DNA of 64,000 nucleotides from an uncultured Dialister sp. (lineage in GTDB: Bacteria > Bacillota > Negativicutes > Veillonellales > Dialisteraceae), in the NCBI GenBank assembly GCA_934193095.1, contig CAKPUX010000001.1:75533-139532 (forward strand). Direction: 5' to 3'. Made by a program: the position numbers and the translations under genes. Shown here piece by piece: positions 43,087 to 52,213 of this stretch; the first letter of the stretch is position 1; every line of letters starts with the position of its first letter. The notes under the pieces were generated by a model. That model searched no databases. It saw only the letters and a list, made by a program, of their open reading frames with translations, and had not been told where the DNA came from.

Positions 43087-44477
43087 TTTTTCAACCCTTT
43101 ATCCTTCACCAACTGAATGAGCTCTTCCCCTGCGCGGTAAATACTGCCAGCGCCCATGGTGATGATCATATCCCCCGGCTTTACAAAGTCGTAAAGCGCC
43201 TGAGACACGCCTTCCACCGTTTCCACATAGTGGATCTCCTTTTCCGGCAGACGCTGATGAACCAGTGAGGGGATCAGATGTCCGTCGACACCTTCGATCG
43301 GCGCCTCACTCGCCGCATAGATATCGGTGAAGAAGAGTACATCCGCATCATCGAATGCTTCGGCAAACTCCTGCTGCAGAAGCTGCGTGCGGGAATAGCG
43401 GTGCGGCTGGAAGGCGCAGATGATGCGATGATCGCCTGTCTCTCTCGCTGCTTTCAGAGTCGCTTTGATCTCTGTCGGATGGTGTGCATAGTCATCGACC
43501 ACCCAGAGATCATTTTCTCTGGATTTCGTCTCGAAGCGTCGCTTCACTCCCACGAAGTGAGACAGCGCCGTCTCGATCGTTTCCATCGGGATGCCGCAGT
43601 AGAGCGCTGCGATCACGGCGCCAAGCGCATCACGGATATTATGCGACCCCGGGATCTGAAGCTCGATGGTGCCGAGCGTCTTTCCCTCGTGCACCACATC
43701 GAAAAGAAGATGCCTGTTTTCGTATCGCTTGTTCACGGCTCGATAGTCAGCTTTTTCATTGAGCCCATAGGTGATGCAGGTCTTATGGATCTCGGGCAGG
43801 ATCGCGCATACGCCCTCACTGTCAGTGCATACGATGGCGACACCGTCCTCATAGCAGATATGGCTGATAAATTCGGAGAATGCACGGCGGATATTTTCGA
43901 CGCTGCCATAATGATCCAGATGGTCATCCTCGATATTCGTCACCACCGTCATATAAGGGGAAAATTTCAGGAAAGAACCGTCGCTTTCGTCCGCTTCCGC
44001 GATGACATACTCGCCCTTTCCGAGAGAGGAATTTCCTCCAATATAGCTGGCTGCCGCCCCGAGAACGATCGTCGGGTCTTTGCCTGCTTCATAGAAGATC
44101 TGTCCCACCATGGCAGAGGTCGTGGATTTCCCATGGGCGCCCGCGACAGCGATGCCTTTGCCCCAGTGGAACATGGCCGCCAGCACGTCCGAGCGATGGA
44201 ATACGGGAATGCCAAGGCGTCTCGCTTCCAGAAGCTCCGGATTTTCTTCGGAGATCGCCGAAGAAATGACGACGCAGTCTGCGCCCTTCACATGAGACGC
44301 TTCATGCCCGATATAGATCTCTGCGCCTTTTTTTCGGAAATCGCGCAGAAAGGGAGAGTCTGCCACATCGGAACCGGAAATGCGCTCCCCCTTATCCAGC
44401 AGAATGACGGCCAGCGCACGCATGCCCATACCGCCGATCCCTATGAAATGGAATGAATGATACTTCGTGAGGTCCAT
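43083..44477 (-). CDS. murC: UDP-N-acetylmuramate--L-alanine ligase
   Basis: MurC adds the first peptide residue to UDP-MurNAc. The 464-residue protein has FIGIGGMGMRALAVIL at the N-terminus, the ATP motif VAGAHGKSTTSAMV, NIEDDHLDHYGS, and a C-terminal ligase domain with VDDYAHHPTEIKATL and FQPHRYSRT. The ATG follows AGGA by eight bases. It lies 12 bases after murG. Confidence 0.96.
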   Translation of the reverse strand: MDLTKYHSFHFIGIGGMGMRALAVILLDKGERISGSDVADSPFLRDFRKKGAEIYIGHEASHVKGADCVVISSAISEENPELLEARRLGIPVFHRSDVLAAMFHWGKGIAVAGAHGKSTTSAMVGQIFYEAGKDPTIVLGAAASYIGGNSSLGKGEYVIAEADESDGSFLKFSPYMTVVTNIEDDHLDHYGSVENIRRAFSEFISHICYEDGVAIVCTDSEGVCAILPEIHKTCITYGLNEKADYRAVNKRYENRHLLFDVVHEGKTLGTIELQIPGSHNIRDALGAVIAALYCGIPMETIETALSHFVGVKRRFETKSRENDLWVVDDYAHHPTEIKATLKAARETGDHRIICAFQPHRYSRTQLLQQEFAEAFDDADVLFFTDIYAASEAPIEGVDGHLIPSLVHQRLPEKEIHYVETVEGVSQALYDFVKPGDMIITMGAGSIYRAGEELIQLVKDKGLKK

Positions 44478-44489
44478 AATCGTCTTCCT

Positions 44490-45596
44490 TTATTTAATGA
44501 GCGACAGTGCAAGTCTTGCGATATCCTCTCCGGCATGCACTTTTTTCAAAGTGCCGATGGACTTCTCCATCGTCTGAAGATCTTCGGGATGCTCGCGAAG
44601 CGCTGTGATATTTTCAATGAATCGGGCGCCTGTGACGTCCTTATCCAGAATCATTTTCGCCGCGCCCGCCTCGGAAAAGACGCGGGCATTGTATGTCTGG
44701 TGATCCTCTGCCGCATAGGGATATGGGATCAGGATGGCCGGCAGCTCTCTCGCTGCGACTTCCGCCAGACTGATGGCTCCCGCGCGGCAGATGATGAGAT
44801 CGGCGGCTGCAAGCGCATTCGGCATATGGTACTCATAGCGGATGATGCGGCTCGCAGAGCCATAGTGTCCGTCCTCCGCGCAGCCGAGTGCACTCGTGAT
44901 CTTGTCATATTCCAGCTCACCCGTCACATGGTAAAGGCACAGGTCCTTCACATCTTTGAAGTGGCGATGCACATCCAGCATGGCGGTATTGATCGTCCTC
45001 GCTCCGCGGCTGCCGCCGGTGACCAGTACCATGAAGGTATCCGGCGAAAGCCCGAGCGCCCTGCGGGATGCCTCCCGCTTGGCTTCCATAATGTCGGGAC
45101 GGATCGGATTTCCTGTATAGATGCATTTCTCCGGATGCGGGAAACGGGGAGCGGCTGCTTCATAGCCCAGCGCGATCTTATCGACCACACGGGAAAGGAT
45201 CTTATTCGTGATCCCGGGGATCACATTCTGCTCCTGGATCAGCGTCGGTATATGAGACAGCGCTGCCGCCATCAGGATCGGCCCGCATACATAGCCGCCC
45301 GTCCCGATGACTACATCCGGTGCGAAATCCTTCAGGATCCGGCGCGCCTTGAAGAGGCTCCCTGCCGCATGACACAGGATGCTGATATTTTCCAGCGTCA
45401 GCTTCCGCTTCAAGCCCGAAACCGGCAGCGAGGCGAAACAATACCCTTCCTTCGGAATGATACGTGACTCCATCCCATTCGGCGTGCCCACGAAAAGAAA
45501 TTCTGTTTCTTCCAGTTTTGCTATTTCCTTAGCAATGGTGATGGCCGGGTAAATATGTCCCCCCGTACCGCCGCCAGATAAAATAACCCGTTTCAT
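44490..45596 (-). CDS. murG: UDP-N-acetylglucosamine--lipid I GlcNAc transferase
   Basis: MurG converts lipid I to lipid II at the inner leaflet. The 368-residue GT-B protein has the N-terminal loop SGGGTGGHIYPAI, a second G-loop GTGGYVCGP, TGGSRGART, and RAGAISLAEVAARELPAILIPYP for UDP-GlcNAc binding. It is followed directly by murC. In most dcw clusters ftsW precedes it. Here only a 105-base repeat-bearing spacer separates it from murD. Confidence 0.96.
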   Translation of the reverse strand: MKRVILSGGGTGGHIYPAITIAKEIAKLEETEFLFVGTPNGMESRIIPKEGYCFASLPVSGLKRKLTLENISILCHAAGSLFKARRILKDFAPDVVIGTGGYVCGPILMAAALSHIPTLIQEQNVIPGITNKILSRVVDKIALGYEAAAPRFPHPEKCIYTGNPIRPDIMEAKREASRRALGLSPDTFMVLVTGGSRGARTINTAMLDVHRHFKDVKDLCLYHVTGELEYDKITSALGCAEDGHYGSASRIIRYEYHMPNALAAADLIICRAGAISLAEVAARELPAILIPYPYAAEDHQTYNARVFSEAGAAKMILDKDVTGARFIENITALREHPEDLQTMEKSIGTLKKVHAGEDIARLALSLIK

Positions 45597-45701
45597 GAAT
45601 GCTCCGTTATAATCAGTGAGAAAACAGGGATCAGGGATCAGCCTTGGAGACGTCAGATGTCAGGTGTCTGGCTTCTGACATATTTTCTGACCCCGACCCA
45701 T

Positions 45702-47051
45702 TTACATAAGGCTCTTTACGTTTTTCTTAAAATCCATGCCGCGCTCTTCCATATTCTTGTACATATCGAAAGAAGAGCAGGCCGGTGAAAGGATGACGAC
45801 ATCCCCCGGTCTCGAAAGCTTCTGCCCGAGGAGGACGGCCTCTTTCATAGAGGATACGCGGTGGATCGAAGAGACGCCCGCCTCTCTGGCCGCTTCCTCG
45901 AAACGCTCAGCCGCCGCTCCCAAAAGGATGAGCTCTTTCGTATGAGAGCGCACGGTCTGCATAAAATCAGACAGAGGCGTGCCCTTATCATGACCGCCGG
46001 CGATCAGGATGACCGGCTTGTCGAAGGCTTCCATGCCTTTGGTGGCTGCATCGGTATTCGTAGCCTTGGAATCATTGTAGTAGGAAACGCCATCCAGCTT
46101 GCGAACAAATTCGATGCGGTTCGGAAGAGCGGCAAAGGTCTTCAGCGCCTCTATGATGACAGCCGTGTCGACGCCGCCCTCATGCGCCAGAAAAGCGGCA
46201 GCCAGACAGTCCTCGATATTCTGTTTCCCTTTCAGCAAGAGCTCTCCTGCGGTGCAGAGAGGGATGGTTTCTCCCCGTCTCTTCAGCACGAGACGGTCAC
46301 CGGAAAGGCATGCGCCTTCTTCGACTCCGTGCGATGTGGAGAGCAGGCACACATGGGTGTGCGTTTCCGCCTGCTTTTTCAGCATCGGTGTATAGGGATC
46401 ATCGGCATTCAGAAGGATGCAGTTTGTTTCGTCCATATTTTCAAAAATCCGTGCCTTGGCTGCCACGTAGGCCTCCATGGTGTGATGACGTTCCAGATGG
46501 TCGGGCGTGATATTCAGGATGACCGCCGCCTTCGGCTGGAAACGGGTGATGAATTCCAGCTGGAAGCTCGAAACTTCCGCTGCGATCAGCCCATTCTCCG
46601 GCACCAGCTCGGCTTCGCGGGAGAGGGAAATCCCCAGATTCCCTGCCAGAGCAAAAGGTCTCCCCGAGTGCGAGAGCATGCTGCCAAGAAGCGTCGTGGT
46701 CGTGGTTTTCCCATTCGTCCCCGTGATGGCAAGGATCGGCGCTTTCGTCACGCGAAAGGCCAGCTCGACTTCGCTCAGGACAGGGATGCCCCGCTTCATC
46801 GCCCCCTGAATCACGACATTTTCCGCCGGGATGACAGGAGAAACGACGACGGTATCCATCCCGTCCAAAAGGCTCTCCGACTGCGCGCCGAAGCAGAACT
46901 CCGCCCCGAGTCCGATGAGCTCTTCTTTTTCTTTTGTATTCTGTATCTGATCTTTCAGATCAGAAATCACGACATGGGCTCCATGACGGAGAAGTACATG
47001 AGCCGCGCCAAGGCCACTGATGCCGGCGCCCAGAATCAATACATTTTTCAA
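45702..47051 (-). CDS. murD: UDP-N-acetylmuramoyl-L-alanine--D-glutamate ligase
   Basis: MurD adds D-glutamate to UDP-MurNAc-Ala. The protein has 449 residues. N-terminal LILGAGISGLGAAHVLL, ATP site AITGTNGKTTTTTLLG, ILNITPDHLERHHTM, and C-terminal YYNDSKATNTDA and LIAGGHDKG are typical. A TTG start at 47051 is chosen because GGGAGG lies about six bases upstream and LKNVLILGAG is the family N-terminus. Codons before it to 47078 lack a ribosome-binding site. Confidence 0.94.
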   Translation of the reverse strand: MKNVLILGAGISGLGAAHVLLRHGAHVVISDLKDQIQNTKEKEELIGLGAEFCFGAQSESLLDGMDTVVVSPVIPAENVVIQGAMKRGIPVLSEVELAFRVTKAPILAITGTNGKTTTTTLLGSMLSHSGRPFALAGNLGISLSREAELVPENGLIAAEVSSFQLEFITRFQPKAAVILNITPDHLERHHTMEAYVAAKARIFENMDETNCILLNADDPYTPMLKKQAETHTHVCLLSTSHGVEEGACLSGDRLVLKRRGETIPLCTAGELLLKGKQNIEDCLAAAFLAHEGGVDTAVIIEALKTFAALPNRIEFVRKLDGVSYYNDSKATNTDAATKGMEAFDKPVILIAGGHDKGTPLSDFMQTVRSHTKELILLGAAAERFEEAAREAGVSSIHRVSSMKEAVLLGQKLSRPGDVVILSPACSSFDMYKNMEERGMDFKKNVKSLM

Positions 47052-47083
47052 AGCATACCTCCCATGATAGTAAAACATGGATA

Positions 47084-47220
47084 GTCGATGGGGACTGGTG
47101 ACTAGGGACTAGTAGCCAAGGATTAGGGATCGGCGCGAAAGTATCCGATTTCATACATCATCCTGCCGTCTCTTAGTCTCTTAGTCTTCAGTCTTTTAGT
47201 CTCCCAGTCTCTCAGTCTAT
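47084..47220. repeat. Heptad and octad arrays between mraY and murD
   Basis: Part 47087-47130 is heptad type (GACTGGTGACTAGGGACTAG). Part 47168-47220 is period 8: on the minus strand AGACTGAG, AGACTGGG, AGACTAAA, AGACTGA, AGACTAAG, AGACTAAG. The octad array begins with the mraY stop codon TAG. Confidence 0.75.
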
Positions 47221-48185
47221 GGCAGTGCATAGATTGCCAGCATCAGGCTGCCTGCCGCGGCGAGGCCCTCGAAGATCCAGAAGGACCAGACGACGCGGAC
47301 TTCGCTCCAGCCGGAAAGTTCGAAATGATGGTGTAGCGGACTCATCTTGAAGACACGCTTGCCCGTTGTTTTGAAAGAAATGACCTGAATGATAACAGAT
47401 AAGGCCTCCAGCACAAAAATCAGTCCGAGGAAGGCGAGCAAGAGCTCCGTCCGGGTCATGACCGAGATCCCGGCGATGGCTCCGCCGAGGGCGAGCGAGC
47501 CGGTATCCCCCATGAAGACCTTGGCTGGGTGATAATTGAAGAAAAGGAAGCCAATGCAGGCCCCTGCCAGAATGATGATAAAATAACCGAGGTCATGAAA
47601 CCCTGTCATATAACAGAAGACCGCATAGGCCGTAAACGCGATGACGCAGCAGCCGGAAGCCAGTCCGTCCAGCCCATCCGTCAGGTTCACCGCATTCGAT
47701 GCCCCCACAATGACAAGAACGACGAAAGGATAGTACAAAAGTCCGATGGAAATATCCATGTCCGTGAATGGGATCGCGATCGAGTAAGGGAGGTGCAGTG
47801 TATCTACGACGCCCCAGCAGAAGAGCACAGCGAGGATCAGCTGCCCCAGCATTTTCTGCTTGGCCGTCAGCCCCAGATTTCTTTTCTTTTCTGCTTTGAT
47901 GAAATCATCGAGAAATCCTAAAAGTCCATGCCCCAGCGTCAGGAAAAGAAGCCAGAGGACCGATGGATCCAAGAGGCGGTTGAAAAGCACCACCAGCACC
48001 ATCGCTGTCAGCATGAAGAGACCGCCCATGGTCGGAGTGCCGCTCTTGGCCCGATGAGACTTCGGACCTTCGGTGCGGATCGACTGGCGCGCCTTCAATT
48101 TTTTCAAAAGCGGAATGCCCACCCATCCGCAGATGACGGTGAGGACCGCTGCTTCCAGCAGGTATATACAATAATTACTTTCCAT
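47217..48185 (-). CDS. mraY: Phospho-N-acetylmuramoyl-pentapeptide transferase
   Basis: MraY forms lipid I on undecaprenyl phosphate. The 322-residue membrane protein has about ten hydrophobic segments, SHRAKSGTPTMGGLF, DDFIKAEKKRNLGLTAKQK with the catalytic Asp pair, NLTDGLDGLASG, HPAKVFMGDTGSLALGG and MSPLHHHFELSGWSE. Its start overlaps the murF stop by 11 bases. Its TAG stop is the first triplet of an octad repeat array. Confidence 0.96.
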   Translation of the reverse strand: MESNYCIYLLEAAVLTVICGWVGIPLLKKLKARQSIRTEGPKSHRAKSGTPTMGGLFMLTAMVLVVLFNRLLDPSVLWLLFLTLGHGLLGFLDDFIKAEKKRNLGLTAKQKMLGQLILAVLFCWGVVDTLHLPYSIAIPFTDMDISIGLLYYPFVVLVIVGASNAVNLTDGLDGLASGCCVIAFTAYAVFCYMTGFHDLGYFIIILAGACIGFLFFNYHPAKVFMGDTGSLALGGAIAGISVMTRTELLLAFLGLIFVLEALSVIIQVISFKTTGKRVFKMSPLHHHFELSGWSEVRVVWSFWIFEGLAAAGSLMLAIYALP

Positions 48186-49566
48186 CCTTTGTCAGAACTC
48201 CCCTCAAGAGCATTGGTACTTTTTCCATATGCATATAGTGCGAACCCTTCACCAGCACAGCATCCCCGGCCTTCGCCAGATCCGCCAGCTTCTCTGCCGC
48301 TTCTTCACAAGTGTCATAAGAGAAAACGGACGTCATGCCGTCCTCTTTGGCACCCAAAGCCAGATGACGAGAGAGCGGTCCCACCGTGATGAGGCCGTCA
48401 AAGCCCATAGCGGCGGCTTTCTTTCCCGTTTCCTGATGCAGCGCCTCTTCCATCTCGCCCAGCTCTCCCATATCGCCAAGCACCAGGTAGTGATGCGAAG
48501 CGGGGATCTGCTTGAGCGAGCCGAATGCCATTTCCATGGAGAGCGGATTCGCATTGTACGAGTCATCCATGACGGAAATCCCAGCGATGGAAAGCAGTGT
48601 CTGACGCTGACCGATCGGATGGAAATCCGCAAACGCTCTTTGAATTTTCCGGCTATCCACGCCAAGGACGCGGGCTGCCGCGATGGCAGCCAGTGCATCG
48701 TAGACATTGTGTACGCCGAGAAGATGGAGCTTCACACGAAATGCTTCATCAAAGGACGTGCAGATGAACTGGGTTTGCGAAGCCTCATAGCGCACATCTG
48801 TCCCGCGGACGGTATAGCGCCCTTCGAGGCCATAGGAAATCACGCGCCCCTCGAAGCTGTCTCCCATCGCTTTGACGAAGGGGTCGTCTCCATTCAGGAT
48901 CGCCGTGCCATCCTTCGGCAGTGCTTCGATGAGCTCGGCTTTTGCTTTCGCAATATTTTCCTGACTGCCCAGGATCCCGATATGCGATGTGCCGACATTG
49001 GTCACGATACCGATGGTCGGACTGGCGATCGCGCAAAGCTCTGCGATCTGGCCGAAGCCGCGCATCCCCATTTCTACGACGCAGACTTCCGTCTCTTTCG
49101 TCATAGAGAGGAGCGTCATGGAAAGGCCGATCTCATTATTGAAATTCTTCTGTGTCGCGCAGACATGAAAACGAGACGACAGGAGCGCTGTCGTCATGTC
49201 TTTCGTCGTTGTTTTTCCATTAGAACCCGTGATGCCGATCACCGGTACATGGAAACGCATACGGTGAAAATGGGCGAGGTCTTCCAGTGCCTTCTTCGTA
49301 TCCTTCACGAGAAACGCTGACACATCAGAAGGCACATCCGCGGCAAAAGAGGCATCCGAAAGGATGACCCCCGAAGCCCCTTCTTCGCACGCCTTTTTCA
49401 GAAAGGCATGCCCATCAAAGTTTTCTCCTTGAAGAGCCAGAAACAGATTGCCCGCCCTGATGGTGCGGGTATCGGTACTGACCCCGTCCATAGACGGCTC
49501 CCTGCCGCGCTGGAGCAGCTGCGCCCCGCAGGCTCTTTCTATTTCTTCTATCGTAAATGAAGCCAT
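48175..49566 (-). CDS. murF: UDP-N-acetylmuramoyl-tripeptide--D-alanyl-D-alanine ligase
   Basis: MurF attaches D-Ala-D-Ala to complete the pentapeptide precursor. The 463-residue protein has the N-terminal domain with STDTRTIRAGNLFLALQGENFDGH, ATP site GITGSNGKTTTKDM, TNVGTSHIGILGS, and C-terminal DDSYNANPLSMEMA and LGDMGELG. The ATG at 49566 has AAGGAG eight bases upstream. The GTG at 49575 overlaps that site. It lies between murE and mraY. Confidence 0.95.
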   Translation of the reverse strand: MASFTIEEIERACGAQLLQRGREPSMDGVSTDTRTIRAGNLFLALQGENFDGHAFLKKACEEGASGVILSDASFAADVPSDVSAFLVKDTKKALEDLAHFHRMRFHVPVIGITGSNGKTTTKDMTTALLSSRFHVCATQKNFNNEIGLSMTLLSMTKETEVCVVEMGMRGFGQIAELCAIASPTIGIVTNVGTSHIGILGSQENIAKAKAELIEALPKDGTAILNGDDPFVKAMGDSFEGRVISYGLEGRYTVRGTDVRYEASQTQFICTSFDEAFRVKLHLLGVHNVYDALAAIAAARVLGVDSRKIQRAFADFHPIGQRQTLLSIAGISVMDDSYNANPLSMEMAFGSLKQIPASHHYLVLGDMGELGEMEEALHQETGKKAAAMGFDGLITVGPLSRHLALGAKEDGMTSVFSYDTCEEAAEKLADLAKAGDAVLVKGSHYMHMEKVPMLLRGVLTKDGK

Positions 49567-49607
49567 GAATTTCACTCCTTCAGTAGTTTTCCCAAAAGCG
49601 AGCCGCC

Positions 49608-51107
49608 TTACTGCTTCAGTGCTTTCCGCGCTTCTTCCCTATCGTCGAAATGAATGGTCTTGTCTTTCAGGATCTGGTAGTCTTCATGGCCCTTGCCGGC
49701 GATGAGGACGATATCGTCACCCTTGGCGAGGGAAATCGCCTTCTGGATGGCGCTTCTTCTGTCGACCACCACTTCCACCTGCAGAGACGGCTTCTCCGCC
49801 TTCACTTCTTCGACACCGGCTGCCACTTCCTTCACAATGGTCTCCGGGTCTTCCGTGCGCGGATTATCACTGGTCACGATCGCCACATCCGCATAGCGGG
49901 CAGCGATGCGGCCCATGATCGGACGCTTCATCTTATCACGGTCGCCGCCGCAGCCGAAAACGACCAGAATACGATCCTTTGTGATTTCCTGTGCGGTCGT
50001 CAGGATCTTCTCAAGGCCATCCGGGGTATGCGCGTAGTCGACCACGACGGTGAAGGACTGGCCCTCATCGATCAGCTCGAAACGCCCCGGCACACTGTGG
50101 AATGTCTTCATAGCAGCTGCAATGGTTTCCATGGAAATTCCTTCGGAAAGCGCCGCGCCGATCGCCCCCAGGGTGTTATAGATATTGAAACGGCCTGCCA
50201 GTCTCGTCTCGAACTGGTAGGTTTTCCCTTCATAGGTCACTTTGAAGGCAGAAGACTTGCCGGTGAACCGGCTGTCAAAGGCATACAAATCCGCCGTCTT
50301 GTCGCTCATGCTGTAGGTGTGAAGATCCGCCACCTTCTGATCGACAGCGTCCATCATCACATGGGCATACGGGTCATCCACATTCACCCACGCTGCCTTA
50401 TTGCCCTTCGTCTGTCCCGCCGAAGACACCTTCTCAAAAAGGATGGCCTTGGCTTTTGCATAGTTGTCCATCGTCTTATGGTAATCCAGATGATCTTCCG
50501 TGAGGTTCGTGAAGACGGCATTATCAAATTCCACGCCTTCGACGCGCCCCATGACGAGCGAATGGGAAGAAACCTCCATGCACACATGGGTGACCTTTTC
50601 TTCTGCCATCTGCCAGAGCAGACGCTCCAGATCGATGACATCCGGCGTGGTATTGTGCGTCGGCAGCTCCTTATCCCCGATCAGGGCATGGATGGTGCCG
50701 ATAACACCGGTCTTGTAGCCCGCCTGCTCAAGGATATGGCTCACGACATGGGTCGTGGTGGTCTTGCCATTCGTCCCCGTAAGGGCGATCATGCGCATCT
50801 TGCGCGACGGATAGTCAAAGAAAAACGGTACCATATCTTCCATCGCTTTTCTGGTATCTGCCACATAGACGACAGTGACCCCTTCCGCTGCCTTCACCTC
50901 TTTGGAAGCCACGATGGCTTTCGCCCCCAGCTTCACAGCAGAGTCCACGAATTTGTGTCCATCCACATGCGCCCCCTCGAGGCAAAGGAAAAGGCTCCCC
51001 TCTTTCACCTGACGCGAGTCCGCTGTCACATCCAAGATCTCAATATCTGTAGCGCCTTCCGTGCGCAGGATCGGCGTTGTTTTCAGTAATTCTGCTAATT
51101 TTTTCAA
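49608..51107 (-). CDS. murE: UDP-N-acetylmuramoyl-L-alanyl-D-glutamate--2,6-diaminopimelate ligase
   Basis: The protein has 499 residues. VTADSRQVKEGSLFLCLEGAHVDGHKF is the MurNAc-binding domain, ALTGTNGKTTTTHVVSH the ATP site, FTNLTEDHLDYHKTMD the central motif. SDNPRTEDPE contains DNPR, the signature of enzymes that add meso-diaminopimelate rather than lysine. A TTG at 51107 is preferred: GAGG lies eight bases upstream and the protein then starts KKLAELLKT. The GTG at 51116 overlaps the ribosome-binding site. Confidence 0.95.
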   Translation of the reverse strand: MKKLAELLKTTPILRTEGATDIEILDVTADSRQVKEGSLFLCLEGAHVDGHKFVDSAVKLGAKAIVASKEVKAAEGVTVVYVADTRKAMEDMVPFFFDYPSRKMRMIALTGTNGKTTTTHVVSHILEQAGYKTGVIGTIHALIGDKELPTHNTTPDVIDLERLLWQMAEEKVTHVCMEVSSHSLVMGRVEGVEFDNAVFTNLTEDHLDYHKTMDNYAKAKAILFEKVSSAGQTKGNKAAWVNVDDPYAHVMMDAVDQKVADLHTYSMSDKTADLYAFDSRFTGKSSAFKVTYEGKTYQFETRLAGRFNIYNTLGAIGAALSEGISMETIAAAMKTFHSVPGRFELIDEGQSFTVVVDYAHTPDGLEKILTTAQEITKDRILVVFGCGGDRDKMKRPIMGRIAARYADVAIVTSDNPRTEDPETIVKEVAAGVEEVKAEKPSLQVEVVVDRRSAIQKAISLAKGDDIVLIAGKGHEDYQILKDKTIHFDDREEARKALKQ

Positions 51108-51283
51108 AACAGTCACCTCTGGTTTTGTATTTAGGAAACATAGACACCACTACCGGATGTCATCCGCGCTTCCTGTATTCTATGAGTCATGCTTTTGAAA
51201 TCATCACGGCATGCGCCATCACCTCCAGCAGAGATGACGCTCGAATGCCACTCATTATATTAGCTTAAATCTATGGCAAGCAC

Positions 51284-51325
51284 AAGGGGCTGTGAAAGAT
51301 GAAATTTCATTTTCACAGCCCCTTT
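51284..51325. terminator. Long hairpin, terminator-like, between ftsL and murE
   Basis: AAGGGGCTGTGAAA and TTTTCACAGCCCCTTT pair with the loop GATGAAATTTCA, itself partly paired. It is related to the hairpins at 54659 and 63438. On the minus strand the T-run is weak, so termination of the upstream mraZ-rsmH-ftsL transcript is only partly supported. Confidence 0.55.
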
Positions 51326-51409
51326 CTTGTGTAGTTCACTTCTATCTGCTTATTTTTTAACCCCACTGATTCATGGTAAGAAAGGTTCGTCAGGTTTGAC
51401 AAGTGTGGT

Positions 51410-51669
51410 GCGGCGCATTTCGTCATCCTGAACGGAGAAAAACGTCGTATGTTAGGGAAACGCTGATTCAATCGCAGAATCAGATTTCATATGGATTTTT
51501 ATACATAGTGTCGTCGACATTCTCCTTAAATAGCTCGCTATTCGCGCCCTCTGTTTCCTCGCTCTGTGTAAAAATCCAAGAATGAAATCTGATAACGATT
51601 TAATCAGTGTTTCCTTAAAAATGGCTTATCTGAAATTATGAGAACTGAGTCGAAGAATCTAAGCGCCGC
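51410..51669. repeat. GCGGCGC...GCGCCGC unit, occupied by element C
   Basis: The unit is 260 bp here against 97 bp at 20660-20756. The difference of 163 equals one 161-bp element plus one TA duplication. Flanks CGTCGTATGT and AAAATGGCTTATCT match the empty copy. Confidence 0.88.
51455..51615. repeat. 161-bp TA-flanked hairpin element, copy C
   Basis: Between TA (51453-51454) and TA (51616-51617). Ends GGGAAACGCTGATTCAATCG and, inverted, AGGAAACACTGATTAAATCG. Inner arms read CAGATTTCAT...GGATTTTTA on both sides when the right arm is reversed. Centre CTCCTTAAATAGCTCGCTAT. Confidence 0.9.
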
Positions 51670-51752
51670 AGAGTTTTTAAGGAAACACCATTGCCCAAAA
51701 TGGGAAACCCGTTGAGCCTTTTGAACCCGCAGAACCTTCCGAACCCATTTCT

Positions 51753-52139
51753 CTATCTTCCTTTGTTCGGGCGTGGTTTGGCGGGATCCGCACTGCCATA
51801 GACCGCACGAACAGGCAGGCTCATCTTGAGCTTCTGCTCTGCGATCTGCTGGATGCGTACCGGTGCCTCCAGACGGGACACCTCGAGCTTATCCACCGCA
51901 TTCTCCTTCGCCATCGTCATGACCTCGCTGCGGATACGCTGCATTCTGTATTCCTCCTGAATATTGATCCCACTCAGGAAGACCAGCAGCATCACGGGAA
52001 AAAGGATCATCAGCGTCCCCAGAATGACGTCATGGAAAAAATAGGAAGAGTCAGACCTCTCGCGCTCGATCCGGCGAGGCGCGGCGACGCTTTCCGGCAT
52101 CGACGGTATGTAATCCATGACTTGCACTTCCTGTACCAT
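51753..52139 (-). CDS. ftsL: FtsL-like cell division protein
   Basis: The 128-residue protein has a charged N-terminus, one membrane segment (VILGTLMILFPVMLLVFLSG, about 38-58) and a short coiled-coil-prone stretch (EYRMQRIRSEVMTMAKEN) with a basic tail (AKPRPNKGR). Size, topology and position between rsmH and the murE region fit FtsL/septum-formation initiator. Sequence conservation in this family is low, so the call rests mainly on context. Its usual partner ftsI does not follow. Confidence 0.7.
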   Translation of the reverse strand: MVQEVQVMDYIPSMPESVAAPRRIERERSDSSYFFHDVILGTLMILFPVMLLVFLSGINIQEEYRMQRIRSEVMTMAKENAVDKLEVSRLEAPVRIQQIAEQKLKMSLPVRAVYGSADPAKPRPNKGR

Positions 52140-52213
52140 ACGATATCTCTCCCATCTTTTTCAGACTCTATATCTCAGGCTGAAGGAAACAGGGCCAGAT
52201 CCCCGGTCGCTCC

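Larger units (their letters stand above)
51117..51752. repeat. Region between ftsL and murE, where ftsI is normally found: nested repeats
   Basis: No gene. Contents: a long hairpin (51284-51325), the GCGGCGC unit (51410-51669) with the 161-bp element C inside it, a further solitary element end (TTAAGGAAACACC, 51677-51689) and a nonad array (51709-51745) just before the ftsL stop codon. Confidence 0.8.

Noticed and set aside
49650..51089. A 479-codon plus-strand frame opposite murE
   Set aside because: Antisense shadow of murE, no ribosome-binding site, no family resemblance; the same applies to frames at 45861-47084, 43278-44456 and 39668-40906.
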